The notes under the pieces were generated by a model. That model was not told where the DNA came from, ran no database searches, and worked only from the letters and a program-made list of their open reading frames with translations. Shown one piece after another: positions 11,400 through 23,749 of a stretch of 64,000 nt of DNA. Numbering within the stretch: position 1 is the first letter of the stretch; the number at the start of each line of letters is the position of its first letter. The DNA is taken from positions 122,983 to 186,982 of the forward strand of contig JAEUBA010000062.1 of NCBI GenBank assembly GCA_018257865.1. Reading direction: 5' to 3'. Source of the DNA: Stereocaulon alpinum. Lineage: Eukaryota > Ascomycota > Lecanoromycetes > Lecanorales > Stereocaulaceae. A program made the position numbers and the translations under genes.

Positions 11400-13698
11400 C
11401 TCCGATGAGACGTGCCAACCAAATGGTGGAGACGCGCCGGAAGTTCCCTTAGGGTTAGACTATGAAACAGCAAGCGTTACGGAAAGTAACAATTATGGTT
11501 TGATAGATGCAGTGAAAACGCTGCGATCTGATACGCATGCGAACGATCCTATTGAAATGCTTCCGATGGCTGTAACGTTTGAGAGGGAGTATTGAACGCT
11601 CGGTCTCGTTCGAGTTGCAGCGAATCGTGGGCGCACTTTCCGAAGAGAGAAGAGATTGCTAAGGCAGGATACATTGCCATTGATACAGGTAATTGCGACC
11701 TTTAGCGCAGACAGCAAAGGTACATTCGAATTTGTAAGTAAAAGACGGACAATTCAACATTCACAACGTTACGCATCGTGTTGTCATAGGATTCCGAACA
11801 CGATGCAGGCACACTCGGACCTTATCTCTGTGAACATGGGTGCTTGCATAGACTTCTGACAGATCAGATATTCAGAAAGCGCGTTCGTCTTGGCCATCCG
11901 AAGAGACCGAATGTGGCAAGAATCCCTCGCGAACCTGGCTCGATGTGGTAGCGAGAAACGTGGTTTTCGTGTTACAGGTGATCGTCGACTGCAACCTAAA
12001 TTCACGTACTACTACTCTTTGAGTGCAGGAATCCACAAGTGTGGATAATCATGTTGGAAATTCGTGTACGGAGGGATTGGTTACCAACCACCCCTTTACT
12101 CGAGCCTTGACTGGACGAAAGGATTGAGAGTTACAAATCGAGGCACAACGGAGCCGAATGCGAAGTTAAAGCTGCTCATCGAACGGTACCCGAAGCGATG
12201 AGTGAAGGAAGATGGGATGTTGTGAGTTTGTACGTATATCACAACCTATATAATGCTAATGGATTACGCGCTATGACTTAAGTAGCAACTAAGTTAGGTA
12301 GTATTTATGGATTTTGTGCAAGTGAACAATGCTCAGGGATTACCCTAGATCCTGTGGATTCCCCGCTGTTGCCCGCAAGAACTCCCAGGCCGAGTTCCGG
12401 ACTTTCACGTCTAGGAATTGGCGCCCGCAAAGCCCCAAACATAACCTGAAACAAGCTCCATGTCCACGCCCCCCATAAGTCTGACACGCCAAGACCACGC
12501 CTATTCGCTGGACTGAATCAGTTCCTTGTCGGACACTCGGCGAAACGCCCACTTCTGCATGGTGACGGACCAGCATTCTGTGTGCATGTCTCTCGCTGTC
12601 GCATTATTTTATACATGTCAGCATGAAGCCACCAACGAAGTGTTGGTGCCAAATCTATGCGCGACGTGAGCTAATGAGCTGACAGGGTTGGGCATGTGGA
12701 AATCCGTGTAGAATTACTATCTGTGCCTCACTAATACTTCCTATTTCACCCATTTCACCCATTTCACCCACAATCTCTTTTAACCCCAACGTGCGGAGTG
12801 CACCAAGATACTGCAAGTGCCCTTGTTGTGCCACGCCAATCAGCATACACGCTAGGCTCTGTCACGCGTCAGGAGCCAGCCACACTAAGGAACTAGGGTA
12901 CCCTAGGGGGCCCTGTCCATGCACTCCTGCCGCTCCTTCGGGCCCGGACTCGCCTGAAAGCCCAAAACGAGCCGCGCCCTTCCCCATTCCTCTGCAGTGC
13001 TGTGCAATAATACACTTACACTTGCCTTTACTCTGCCACACACCTCCTAAAGTGTACCTAGTTACTTTCTTTCCCTTGCTCTTCTCCACTCTATTTCTTT
13101 GTACCCACTGCTCTCAGCTAGTATTTTTGGACACACCTTACCGCAGGCGGAGATCAGCACAAAGCATAAGGTAGTCAATACCCTCTACACCCACGCTAAT
13201 TCCTTCCTCTTGTTCTGTTTCCGCATCCGTACCGCTCCTTGGAAAGTCCCACCGGACCACGAGGCTCTACGAACCACTGGACGAAGGCTTGTCGCTGGTT
13301 TGACAACTTTCGATCCTCTACATCTTCAGATCTTAAACAGTCGGATCCGTTCCACATACACCATCTGCTCACGCATCCACCCGCTGCATTGCATGCCCGC
13401 TAGCCGGTCATACGAATAATCCTTGCTCTCCGCGCCGCAATTCTTGCCACTGAGATCCTTCGCTTCTTTGTCACTTGCTCTACTCCTCCTGCATACCTAC
13501 AGTCTTTACAATAGTGTCTAATCGAGTCACAATCCAAAGCTGCTGGCTGGCTGAACTCAAAAGTCAATTGTTCCAGCTATACGCGTTGGAAGCGGAGCTC
13601 ACTCCTTGCAACGACTAGAGCTCGTTAGCGACATCTGCAGTCACGTCCGGCTGCCGCCGTGTTGATCATGAATTGAAGAGTTGGCCCGCGGTTCACGT
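11400..13698. other. long divergent intergenic region
   Basis: About 2.3 kb between two divergent genes. It holds a tandem nonamer repeat (12743-12769) and pyrimidine-rich DNA from about 12,980 to 13,500 that may be promoter or 5' UTR of the gene at 13,699. Frames up to 127 codons exist (12791-13174) but look like chance. Confidence 0.5.
12743..12769. repeat. 3 x 9-bp tandem repeat
   Basis: Three exact copies of ATTTCACCC in the long upstream region of the EGF-module gene. No function can be assigned. Confidence 0.9.
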
Positions 13699-16323
13699 AT
13701 GCAGATGCAGATGGAGTCCGACACTCGGGAATCCATAGGGATGGGAACAGGCGTGGGAAGGCCTGCGAACGGGAAGGAGAGTCCTTCCGGCTCTGTGAAA
13801 CATGCAAGGGAGAGAGCAGCAGCTGGGCTGCCTCCTGACCGACCACAAAGGCCCGACTTCCCTACTCCACTCAACGTCAAATCGCCAATGAGGTCACCAC
13901 CTGAACACAACCAATATCCTCAGTACCAACCTCAAGAAAGTGGGCAGGCTTCAAGTCCTGGTGTTGACCTACGATCGGCTCCATATTCTCTTCAACAAAG
14001 CCCCATCGGTATCCCAGCAACAAACACCAGCACCATACAAGACCAGCATGTTGCCGGAGGCTCAGCACCACAAAGGCCTCCAAGACCGAATTTCGTGCCA
14101 CCAATGTCGGAGACCGCTGGTCTACGTGACGATCAGCCCTATCCTCTCCAGCTCCGCAGACCTCAGAACCAGGAGCAACCGCTACAGAATTACTGGGAGG
14201 AGAGTGGCCTCGATTCCGGTGGATCTAGTAGACCACTCACGACCTCGTCGTATTCTTCTACTGGCAGCATACCCGAATTTCCTTCTACACCCTCAATTCC
14301 TGTGCCTCCAATACCCACTTACCAACCACCACCTCGCCGAAACCTTGGACCTCCACCTTCAGCGCGAAAAGCCGGCTCATCGTACTATTCTCAGACATCT
14401 TTCGTGCCGCCCATTCCAGAAGAGATGTCAGACTCGCATAGCTCATACGCATCAAGTCATGCAATACCCTCAAGCTGGGCAGATGGTCCACCCGAATACT
14501 ACATGGGACCTGGGATTGAGGAAGAAGAAGAAGACGGTAGTATAGGTGGTAATAGCGGACGCGCGTCGAGCGCGGGCGACCACGATGACGGAAGTAATCT
14601 GGTGAGGAAAGCAAGCAAAGGGGCACCACGCACATTGGAAACAGTGGAAAGCGGGGATGAATCAGACGTAGGAGAACGCAGAATGCGGGAATTAGACTGG
14701 CAGAACAGGCAAGATGAACGGTGGCGACCTGGCTTTGCTGGGGGCGCAAGTCAGGATCCCATTGGGCGGCACAACTTCAGGAACAACGGCAGGCTACATC
14801 TACAACCGTACTCTGGGTATGAGAGCGATGCAACCTTTCTGGACTCGCCTACCGGCCAATCTCCCATGCCTCAATTGCCAGGTACCAGCCCTTACTTCGG
14901 TGGACCATCTCCAAGTGGGTCACCCATTGATCCTAGGGTGAACCAGATCCTTGGCCATCTCGAGAAAGGAGGTGCCCTTTCATCGACAAGTGGGACGGCT
15001 TCACCGGAGCCTTCGTTTACCGAGAAAGGATTCAAGCGCCCACCACGACTGAACCTTGAGGGATCTAAGGAGGTCGGTAGGGGCAGTGCAACAAGCTTGC
15101 CGGAGCTCATCAGGCGCGCAACGAGACTGGCTTCGAACCTGGACCGAGGAAAAACAGCAAGTCGAATTGGGATGCTAGATCTCCTGAATCAGAAGGAGAA
15201 GGAGGCAAGAGAAGCGAAAGAGAGGGAAGGCATAGATGGGTCCATCTCCGATATACTGGCAGCTTTCCCATCACCTTCTCCAACCACACCCAATTATCAT
15301 AAGCCGTCAAACTGGCCAGGCTCGCCGTCACCCCATGGTAAATCTGGTCTGTCTCGGACCCAGACCGTCACTTACGGCTCTCAAGCCTCGAATCGATATC
15401 GAGGTCGCAGATGTTGCGGCCTGCCCGTCTGGGCCTTTGTTCTCCTTCTGATTATCCTACTCCTTCTCATCGCCGCTGCGATCATCATTCCTATTACGCT
15501 GATTGTACTTCCACATCATGGTAAAGACAACGCCCCAGATCTCTCCAGTTGTCAATTGAATAGTCCTTGTGGACACGGCGGAACGAGTATCATCAGCAAT
15601 CATCTATGCCGTTGTATCTGCGCCAATGGTTTTACAGGATCTACGTGCAACTTGCCCGCTGATAGCGGCTGCACAACGGCTGACATACCCGTCAATGGAT
15701 CTCCCACCATTTACCACAACGCGACACTTGGTGACACCCTTCCCCGAATCATTACTGGCGCGCAATCAAACTTCAGTATCCCTATAAGTTCATACAAGAT
15801 TCTCTCCCTCTTCAGTGCTACTAACCTCACCTGCTCCTCCGAAAACGCCCTTATTACATTCAATGGGCAATCACAACGCCGCGACAACCTGTATCCACTC
15901 CTATTGGAAGACGTCCTTCTCTTACCCTCGAAGGTCCATACCCCACCCTCACACACCCTCTATGCTCGAGATGGCGCGGCTCAGACCTCCAATAGCATCA
16001 TCTTTGCTGCTCCCTCCGGCGACCTGTCCAACCCAGCTTCCCCAGCCACGACAAGCGCTCCGGCCTCGTCTGGTGGGAACACCAAACCTATCACGCAGCC
16101 AATCCTTGATTTTGCCCGCACGGCTGTTCTCTTCATCTTCCAGGAAACATCGTCATTACAAACAGCTACCTTGGCATTAAGCAGGCTGCAGGCTACACTG
16201 GCTGGTGGGAAGTCGTTTGATGCGAGTCAGACGAGTGCGGGTGGCAATATTACAGTCGATCTTTCGGCTATGAGAATTGGCCTCGGGAATGGTACGTTCT
16301 ACGGAGCTCCAGCTCCTAGTTGA
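13699..16323 (+). CDS. single-pass membrane protein with EGF-like module
   Basis: Intronless, 874 aa. The start is ATG at 13699 (MQMQMESDT); the frame is open only a few codons further up to a TGA. Residues 1 to about 570 are disordered, rich in Pro, Ser and Gly with an acidic EEEEEDG patch. A basic RGRRCC stretch precedes a very hydrophobic segment at residues 578-604. An EGF-like module follows at about 618-651: C-x5-C, C-x-C, then GFTGSTC. The C-terminal region has several N-glycosylation sequons. The positive-inside rule and the EGF module suggest an N-in, C-out orientation, with the long tail cytoplasmic. Function unknown; it may be a cell-surface sensor or adhesion-related protein. Confidence 0.78.
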   Translation: MQMQMESDTRESIGMGTGVGRPANGKESPSGSVKHARERAAAGLPPDRPQRPDFPTPLNVKSPMRSPPEHNQYPQYQPQESGQASSPGVDLRSAPYSLQQSPIGIPATNTSTIQDQHVAGGSAPQRPPRPNFVPPMSETAGLRDDQPYPLQLRRPQNQEQPLQNYWEESGLDSGGSSRPLTTSSYSSTGSIPEFPSTPSIPVPPIPTYQPPPRRNLGPPPSARKAGSSYYSQTSFVPPIPEEMSDSHSSYASSHAIPSSWADGPPEYYMGPGIEEEEEDGSIGGNSGRASSAGDHDDGSNLVRKASKGAPRTLETVESGDESDVGERRMRELDWQNRQDERWRPGFAGGASQDPIGRHNFRNNGRLHLQPYSGYESDATFLDSPTGQSPMPQLPGTSPYFGGPSPSGSPIDPRVNQILGHLEKGGALSSTSGTASPEPSFTEKGFKRPPRLNLEGSKEVGRGSATSLPELIRRATRLASNLDRGKTASRIGMLDLLNQKEKEAREAKEREGIDGSISDILAAFPSPSPTTPNYHKPSNWPGSPSPHGKSGLSRTQTVTYGSQASNRYRGRRCCGLPVWAFVLLLIILLLLIAAAIIIPITLIVLPHHGKDNAPDLSSCQLNSPCGHGGTSIISNHLCRCICANGFTGSTCNLPADSGCTTADIPVNGSPTIYHNATLGDTLPRIITGAQSNFSIPISSYKILSLFSATNLTCSSENALITFNGQSQRRDNLYPLLLEDVLLLPSKVHTPPSHTLYARDGAAQTSNSIIFAAPSGDLSNPASPATTSAPASSGGNTKPITQPILDFARTAVLFIFQETSSLQTATLALSRLQATLAGGKSFDASQTSAGGNITVDLSAMRIGLGNGTFYGAPAPS

Positions 16324-18108
16324 TACCTATGAGCGGCCTCTATTTTTCCCCCTCTTTTTGATGTGGCCGAATGGTCATCTCCAAAGACTTCGGCAGTAGC
16401 ATCCGAGGCCAACCACGAGCGTATTGTTACCCCGAATAGAGAATCTTCAGGTCACCAACGCCACCACCCCGAGCCGCTCATCCTCACAACTCATTTATAT
16501 TCTATATACCCACGTCATCCTTCTTTCACAACGAGGCGTACGGCGCGATATACGGGCAGAGACGAGCATACTCTTTACAGGGTTAATGTCTGAATACGGT
16601 ATGATGGATGGAAGATTCTGCTTGATGTAAGAAGCATAATATATGTACCTTGATAGTTATGGATGGCATTCTGTCTGCATTTTGAGCGCATTATATTCTG
16701 CAACACCATACTATTACTACAATGGTGTACTTGTACATTTTTCGTTCAGAGGATTTGATACCATTTCAGCGACATCTATACCACAATATCATAGCGCTTC
16801 TATTACAATATGCATCCTAATTACATAGCCAAAGCAGATACAACAAGAACCCTCTCAAATTACAAAGAATAATCAATTGATCTTCTTGAACCAATACAAT
16901 TTCTCTTAGCGAGCTCCTCATCCCTTAGATCATATCATGCTCAGCTCAAGCAAGGATGGACCTTGCTCCCCTCCCCTGTCCCATGTTCCTCAACTGAAGC
17001 CAGGATTTAACCCCTGCTCTCTTCCCCTGCCCTCCACTCTACCCCTGTACCAACGCGGAACTTCCCATTCATTCCGTCTTACTCAGCCAACGTCTCCTAC
17101 GTATGTATCTTGTTAGTACGTACGCGTAAGTCCGTTGTTGCCGCAATCCAACTCTTCTTTTTCTCGCTTGTGTTCTGGTGTAATTTCACATCTTCTTGGC
17201 ATGCTGACTGGAGGAAGCGATATCTGATTGGGGGGGGGGGGCGGTATCGGATCGAGGATGGAGGGCTAAGGATTCTAGCGAGGCATACGGCGCAGATTTA
17301 TTGATTATTGATCGCCGTGTAGGAGTGAGATGGGATGCGGAGGAGTTGGAGACTGTATTCCAGGCCGGATTTGTTGCAAGTCAGGTTGGTCGTAGAAAAG
17401 TCAATGGATGGGGGAAGTAGTAGAGGGTTTTTCGCGGAGAAGGAAGAGGCTGAGGTAGAGGGAGAGGGAAAGGGAAGGATGGAGGAAGGAATTGTGGGGA
17501 ATGGATGTTGGGGGAGGGAGAGGAGATCGTGGCCGGAGGGATGAGGGATATGGGTGATAGGGGAGTGCTTGCGGCTCGTGGCGTTATCCTGGGTATGTGA
17601 CGTAGATGCAGGGTAGTCAAGAGGTCGGCAGAAGGTGTGGAAGGAGAGGGCGGTTACAAAGGAAAGACGGTGGGTACCCTGGTATTGGGCCTTGTAAATT
17701 GGGAAAGCACCGCAAGAGAAGATGTGTGATGGGAGGTTTCCGAGGGGCTCATGAAGAGGCAATTGGACGTTTGAATAGGCATCTGCCGAGGAAAGCAGGC
17801 GGTTACGTAGGGGAATGGTCGGCCCATTAGATTCAGAATCTACCCAGTCGGTATCGAGAGACTAGGAAGATGGACGGAGGACTAGAAGCAACTGTGTTCA
17901 GTGGCCAGGGTCAGTCTGAGCACATATTAGACAGCGGAACAGTTGAACAAGGGTTCAGTGGTTCAGCAAAGACTGATGCCAAGCTATGCGGCGATGCTCC
18001 AACCAAATGACATGTAGTCGGTCTTCTGCGCTGATAGAAACTTGCATCTGGATTGATAATCTTTTTTCCTGATCTGATCGCCAAATTGCAAGATATGATC
18101 TGTTCATG

Positions 18109-18132
18109 GTAGGTAAGTAGGTAAGTAGGTAA
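18109..18132. repeat. 3 x 8-bp tandem repeat
   Basis: Three copies of an octamer, GTAGGTAA in one phase, running directly into a related purine-rich tract. Simple-sequence repeat in the 3' flank of the otubain gene. Confidence 0.7.
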
Positions 18133-18185
18133 GAAGGGAAGTAGGCCGGGTAATAAGCTGTCGGCCCAAGCCAAGCAAAGCCAAG

Positions 18186-18211
18186 CCATGCCATGCCATG
18201 CCATGCCATGC
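18186..18211. repeat. CCATG pentamer tandem repeat
   Basis: Five copies of CCATG in tandem, a microsatellite between the EGF-module gene and otubain. Confidence 0.9.
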
Positions 18212-18475
18212 CAGGCCAGTCAAGATGATGTCAACGAGCCGCGTCCTTTCCCTTTACAACTCTACAATCCGGCAACGAAGTAATCTGTATAGCAATCTTG
18301 TCCTTTACTCCCAAGTGTCTTGCCCTCCTATGGACAAAATTAATTCTTAGAAAAGAATAAGCCGCCCAACTTTTAGAAGTGAAATTCGTCTCTGTCGTCG
18401 ACATCGTAGACTAGTCTTGGCGGAAGCCAGCCAAAGTCGAAGAGGCGCCCAAGCGTACTCGCCCTGTATCGGAGC

Positions 18476-20221
18476 CTAAGAAGACCCTTTTACTGAAGCG
18501 TCAGAGATGCTAGACCTCTCACAATCTCGCCCTGGCCGCCACATCTGGGGCTGAAAAGCCTGATTCGTATAGTGGGCCGGATCTTCTCTTTTGGACATGT
18601 CAGGACTGTCTCTAACCAAAGAGTCATCTTCTGAGCGACAGACGAAGAGTTGGAGAGAAACACGAGGAGATGGATAGCTAACTCACTCTCTAGCAAAACT
18701 CGAGGGTTGAGGCTCAGCCTTGGTCCTGATTTGCTCTTGGTAAAAGTCAAAGGCTAGCTGTGACTCTGTGCACACGAATTTCCTTTCCATTGGCTGAGGG
18801 TTCTGTTCTGCTATTCGTGGCTCGGCCGACGGTGGCGAGGTTGCTTGGCTGGATGGGGAGAGACTATCTTTCGTGCTAGTCGCTGTGCTTACCGTATTTT
18901 GCGGTGGCGAAGGTATAGATTCGCTAGGAGGGTCGTAGGGCAGGCCTCCGAAAGATTGAGGCATGCTCATTGTGAAGCCTGGGATGTCGTATAGCGCATC
19001 TAAATCCGCAGTATGGGAGTAAGCAGAGGTAGCAGACGCAAGAAAGTTGGGAGCATTAGAGACAAGTCGTATCTCAGGATTAGAAAGCGTAGGAATGGCC
19101 ATCTGCGCGATGTCTTCGGTCTTGTACAAAAGATCGTAATGGCCACTGTCAATGGTTAGCACTCGTGTGCTGCGAGTTCATATCAGCTGGTAAACGTACG
19201 GTCGATACAAAAGCCGAATAGTAGAAGCACTTTTCACAACGTTGCCAGCCGCGTCAAGCACCGAAAATTCGTGAGGCGTGACCTCCTCGCCTACGCTTCT
19301 ATCTAGGTATAAAACCTCAATAGCGATGCCGGCTTCATTGATGAGAGCTGTGGCAAGAGCCTGCAGACCAATGTGCTCCAGCTCAACGGAGAAAGGCTCG
19401 ATATTGGTTTCACAATACGTGTGCACATCGGTGTCTGGAAGGAAGTCCGCATAGAAGGCATCATGTGACTTCATCCACGCTGCCGTAATAAGCTGGTTCA
19501 GAATTAGTAAATTCAGCAAGGACTAAGGGTGACTTGGATTGTAATGCCTACCCTGAAATGATAGACGAGAGAATTTTGGGTAGAGACATCATTAAAGGCA
19601 GCGAGCAATGCTGCGCCTCCATCGTGATTTGGCAGACTCGCAGCGGTTTGTTGGAGCAGGTCAAATGTAACATCAACGATGTCCTCATACGCAAAGTCGG
19701 GAAAGCCAACGGACTCGAATCTTTTGATATAATCTTGGAGCTTAGTCAATTCCGTTTGAACCTTGGCCTTGTCGCCAATGCGAAGAAGTGCCTCGAAGTA
19801 GCCGAAGGCGAGAGCTTTGGGGTCCGTTAGCAGTTGTGATTGATGTAAGGTAGCATTCGCAGAGCAGATCGAAGGCCTACCTCTCCAGCCGCAATTGCCG
19901 TCACCCCTCAGCGTGCGATAGTGGGAATACTTTGAAGGGAGGGCCTAATCGGTGGTACGATTAGCAGGACAAAGAGGTGCTCCCACCGATCGAAGGAGCA
20001 CACCTTGGTCTTATGGACGTAGATTGGATCCGCTTGTGCGTACTCAGCCACGAGAGCCTGGGTTGACAATTGTTCTCCAACGAGGGGTCCCTAGCGAGCT
20101 TGTTAGGCGAAGGTCTTTTCGATGTGGAGGCAACTTTATTTATTCCAAGTACCGTGATCTCAGGGACGTAGTCGCTAGACATTCTCTCCATGTCTGATAA
20201 CTCCTGTTCGGATGCCATCAT
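18476..20221 (-). CDS. otubain-type deubiquitinase (peptidase C65)
   Basis: Seven exons (20221-20153, 20090-20004, 19944-19881, 19814-19552, 19492-19200, 19145-18687, 18611-18476) join in phase to 456 aa. Otubains cleave ubiquitin chains, often K48-linked. The catalytic Asp-Cys pair is in LRGDGNCGWR (D67, C70) and the catalytic His in GHYDLLY (H261); both motifs are assembled across introns. The N-terminus MMASEQELSDMERMSSDYVPE and the GPLVGEQ block match fungal otubains. After the catalytic domain comes a long Ser/Pro-rich linker, then a conserved-looking C-terminal tail (HYTNQAFQPQMW). The last acceptor (TTAG before 18611) was chosen by phase; an earlier CAG acceptor would frameshift. Catalytic machinery appears intact. 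Confidence 0.87.
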
Positions 20222-21664
20222 GTCCTGAGGTGGCGTGTAATGAAGGGATCGGAGAACGGTTGCTTCAAAATAGTACTCGTACAGTTACGGTAAAGAGCGC
20301 CTCGGAGGTGGTCAAAGAAAAATGACAGTGCCGCTTCAACAATCTCTGCTGCTCGATGATGTTTGTTATGAGGAGGAACAAGACGGGGCAAGTGACGATT
20401 ATGGCCAGAGTTGCCAGAGGATGTCGCATCAATGTCAATTCCGAAGGACGTTACATGGGGTGCGTAGTCGAGTGGCAGTCACACCACGTCCAGGAGGATA
20501 TACGAGGCTAGTAGAGAGCGAAAATGATATGAAAGGAGGCGAGTAGCAGGGCGTCTCATCGGTTCAAGATTCCAGAGTGACCGTTCCTATTCCCTAGAGG
20601 TTGAAGTCTACGCAAAAAACCCTTTGTCCTTCCCCCTCCCCGTCTGCAACAAGCCGGTCATTCAACGGCAAGAATACTCATGGAAGTTGTGGAAGAGGGT
20701 GGAAGTACGGAGTAGGCTCTTCTCAGATCATATTGTCAGTTGCGAGGACCCGAAATGCTAGATTGGAGATGGGTTGGAAGAGATCTACCAGCGCGTGCAG
20801 ATGACAGCGCAGGGCTTCTCAAGATGGGCATAGATTTTGCCGATCTCTTCCACCACGGCTAAAGCACCAGGGTACCATGCAGACGCCACGATATTATAGA
20901 CAGAGACAGCTGGTTGTCTACGTCTACGGCTACTCTGTCTTTGTGCTTGTATACCATGACATGCTCCCTCCGACGGCGGGAAGCGGAGAAAGCAGCAGCG
21001 ACCGACCAATGGGACACCGGCTACCTCTGCTATTGCTTCCGCGGCCGGCCTACATAACTACAGTGATCAGTCCTGCCTTAGAACTAAGCAATTGCATCAA
21101 ACGAATCATGTCTGCATAAATTCCTATGCGGCTGGGGGGTGGGGCAGCTCGACTGGAGGCCGCATCTCGTTACGCACCCGTCAGAGCTATCTTAGTGCCC
21201 GAACTACTTTCTTAGGAGAATAAAGATGCATGCTGCACATGCAACTCTCCTATTGGCTTTCGTGGCTGCTTGTAAGAGGCCGCAATTCATAATATTGACC
21301 AGTCGTTCGGCACAGTTCTGGTTGGTGGTTGCGAGCAAACTTTTTGAAGAACGATTGACGGGAGCCCATTGCCATCTCTGTAAAAGCACAATCGGTAGCT
21401 GCATTGCTACCTGATCGCTGTTGGACGGTTCTAGCCGTTCGGATCGTCTGGGAATCCTTGGTATTCCTCATAGGTACAAGGCTACTGACCTGGCCAACAC
21501 ATGGCTAAACGTTGACCGTGCCAGCCTTGCGGGACTAGGCCCATGGCATGGTCTCTCCGATGTCGCATGTAAAGCGTGCTATTGACTGAATCCGTTCATC
21601 CGTCCGTCCCGTCTGTATGCAATGTCTATCGGCCATGCAGCTGTGCAAGAAGCCTATCTTGCAT
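20222..21664. other. intergenic
   Basis: About 1.44 kb between two minus-strand genes. Only short frames, no family resemblance; it contains the otubain promoter. Confidence 0.5.
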
Positions 21665-23392
21665 TTAGCTCAACACCATTGGCGCACCTCGTGAGCCGAA
21701 GAAGCCTTTCTTTGGATGCTTTGCTCTGCCCCCGCCGAAACCACCAGCTCCATGCGCTGCAGCGCCACCACTGCGTGCGCCAGTGGTGACCATACCCGGC
21801 ATTGCCGTGCCTCCTAAAGATTGCGAATCATCAGTCTTGAATCCCTCACTTTCATCAAGAACCGTCCTGCAGAGCGACCCAATTGCAGAAGTCCATTCCT
21901 TCATTGCATGCGTGCGGTCCGCATCACTACGGTTGTCGATCTCGACCGTGCCTTTCTCCTGGTTGATCTTGCCTTCTAACCTCTTGTCAAGTATGAGGAA
22001 GCCAACAATGTCTTGCACTTCCACAACTGAAATCTTAAGCTGCTTGGCAATGAAAGCCAACGTAAAGCGAGTGTACGGAGCGATTAGCTTTAGCACTCCG
22101 TTCGTCCTCAAGCTTCGAGTAACCTCGTCAATATTCTCTGCGATGAACGGATCTGCTAGAACATCCTTGTTGTTCTGCAGAATGGACTCGTATCGGTGAA
22201 TGTCATTCTGTTGGTAAGCGTCGACTAGATCCGTCATGGCAGATATTCGAGGATCATTCTTGTATGGTTTGGTCTCTTGGGACTCGAAAGGATTGATGTC
22301 AGATTTCATAAGCATAGTCGTGAGGACCAAATATTTCAGGACCTGTATGCGTTGTAGTGAGCCGGCCTCATCGTAGTTTCTAAACGACTCGAAGAAGTCC
22401 GTTTGAGCCTCCTTCCAATTCTCTTCGCTCATGTGCATTTTGCCACCACATTCTCGAATAATTCCCATAATCTTAGGATGAGGAACTGCGGAGCGGACTT
22501 TCAAAGCTCGTTGATAAAGTGCCTATGCCAATGCGTTAGAGTTTTTGCAGCGATATGGGACCAGAAATCCTCACTTTCAAGCGTTTGTTGTTCCTCGTAT
22601 CGGCATACATCTGGATCTCCAGGGCATAGATCTCCAAGGCATAGGTGCCTTTGCTTGGATCGTCTGTGCCGTCCTCTCTCTGACATGCCCGATGTAGCTC
22701 TCTGACCAGTTTTACTAGTTGGCCATATTGTCTCCGCTCCAACCATAGGCGAGCAAGCTTGATATTGGTCTTCAACCATAACCGTTCATTGTTGGTACTT
22801 TGAAATGATTCCAACGTCTGCGAGTAGAACTTTTCCATGCAGTGGTAGGCCTTGTCGTCTTCTGCACCTTTCTCGATAAAGTCCAGCATGTTATTGATTG
22901 ACTTTTCCGAATAGTTGCGTGTGACTGCAGACTTAACATAGGTCAGGAGTTCGGTGTAGTGTTCGACAGCCTGGATGACAAGTGAGCTAAGAGCATTTAG
23001 TAGTCACAGCTGCTTCGTACCCTGTCGTATTTCCCAAGCTTGTACTCTAGCTTCACAGCTTGTTTTAAACCTTTGAAGCCCCTGAGGTGAGGTTATAAGT
23101 GCGCAGATAATGGCTATAGCTGCGCTTAGCGGACTCACCAATCCCCTTTCTCATCCTCGAGAGCAGGCATGCCTAAGAACTCCTCAATAGCTTCATCAGG
23201 ATTATCGGCCTTCATCTGCTTTGCATTGTAATATTTATTCTCGATCCCAACATCGCCTGTCTCTTCCTCATCATCATCTTCGTATTCGAAATCGTACCTT
23301 AGAATCATTAGTTCGGAAGACCAGAACGGAGAACACAGAATGACTTACTGCTCCTGATCAGAGTCCTGCATGAAATCATCATCGTCCGACAT
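21665..23392 (-). CDS. csn2: COP9 signalosome subunit 2
   Basis: CSN2 is the PCI subunit of the COP9 signalosome that contacts cullin-RING ligases and helps remove Nedd8 from cullins. Five exons (23392-23349, 23297-23139, 23081-23021, 22970-22575, 22522-21665) join in phase to 505 aa, the usual length. The N-terminus MSDDDDFMQDSDQEQYDFEYEDD is the family's acidic start. Helical repeats follow, with KADNPDEAIEEF, then a PCI domain at about residues 250-415 (DPFIAENIDEVTRSLRTN, APYTRFTLAFIAKQL, VVEVQDIVGFLILD, GKINQEKG). The C-terminal tail is Gly-rich and ends FGSRGAPMVLS. It diverges from CWC25 with 357 bp between start codons. Confidence 0.93.
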
Positions 23393-23749
23393 AGTGCTGC
23401 GACTGGTCCGAAGGCTCTTCCTATGCAGCGATCCTTTAGTCAAGCCGTAGACGCAGGTATAGTCACTTTAGAATATGATGTGAGATGCATGAACTGAAGT
23501 TTGGAGCTATAACGTTCATTGCGGTTGAGGTGTTGGTGCAAGGTGCTGCCTTTAGTTCTATCGATAAGAGCTAGGGGCTTGGCACCGAACCGGTCGCTCA
23601 GAGGCGGCAACATCTGGATCTTTTGCAATATCTTCATTCAATCTTTTGCGACCAATCCGCCTTCCTGCTCGAGAGCTTGTCATACCGTCCTCCCAGGCTG
23701 TAAAGGTCACTTTCCATCTCTCGGGCTCCTTTCAATCAAGTCAGTCAAC
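23393..23749. promoter_or_regulatory. short divergent promoter region csn2/CWC25
   Basis: 357 bp separate the start codons of two divergently transcribed housekeeping genes, so the region must carry both promoters. The CWC25 frame stays open upstream to 23519 but the conserved start is at 23750. Confidence 0.6.

Larger units (their letters stand above)
16324..18475. other. long convergent intergenic region
   Basis: About 2.15 kb after two convergent genes. It contains a run of twelve G (17230-17241), a purine-rich stretch (17400-17560), a tandem octamer (18109-18132) and a tandem pentamer (18186-18211). Frames on the minus strand (17298-17762) are Pro/Ser-rich complements of the purine tract and not believable genes. 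Confidence 0.5.

Noticed and set aside
12791..13174. 127-codon plus-strand frame upstream of the EGF-module gene
   Set aside because: Cys/Pro-rich with overlapping frames on both strands; more likely promoter or 5' UTR.
17298..17762. 154-codon minus-strand frame
   Set aside because: Translation is the Pro/Ser/Phe complement of a purine-rich tract, with no domain.
23519..23749. 77-residue N-terminal extension of Cwc25
   Set aside because: The conserved family start MGGDLNL is at 23750; upstream residues have no counterpart.
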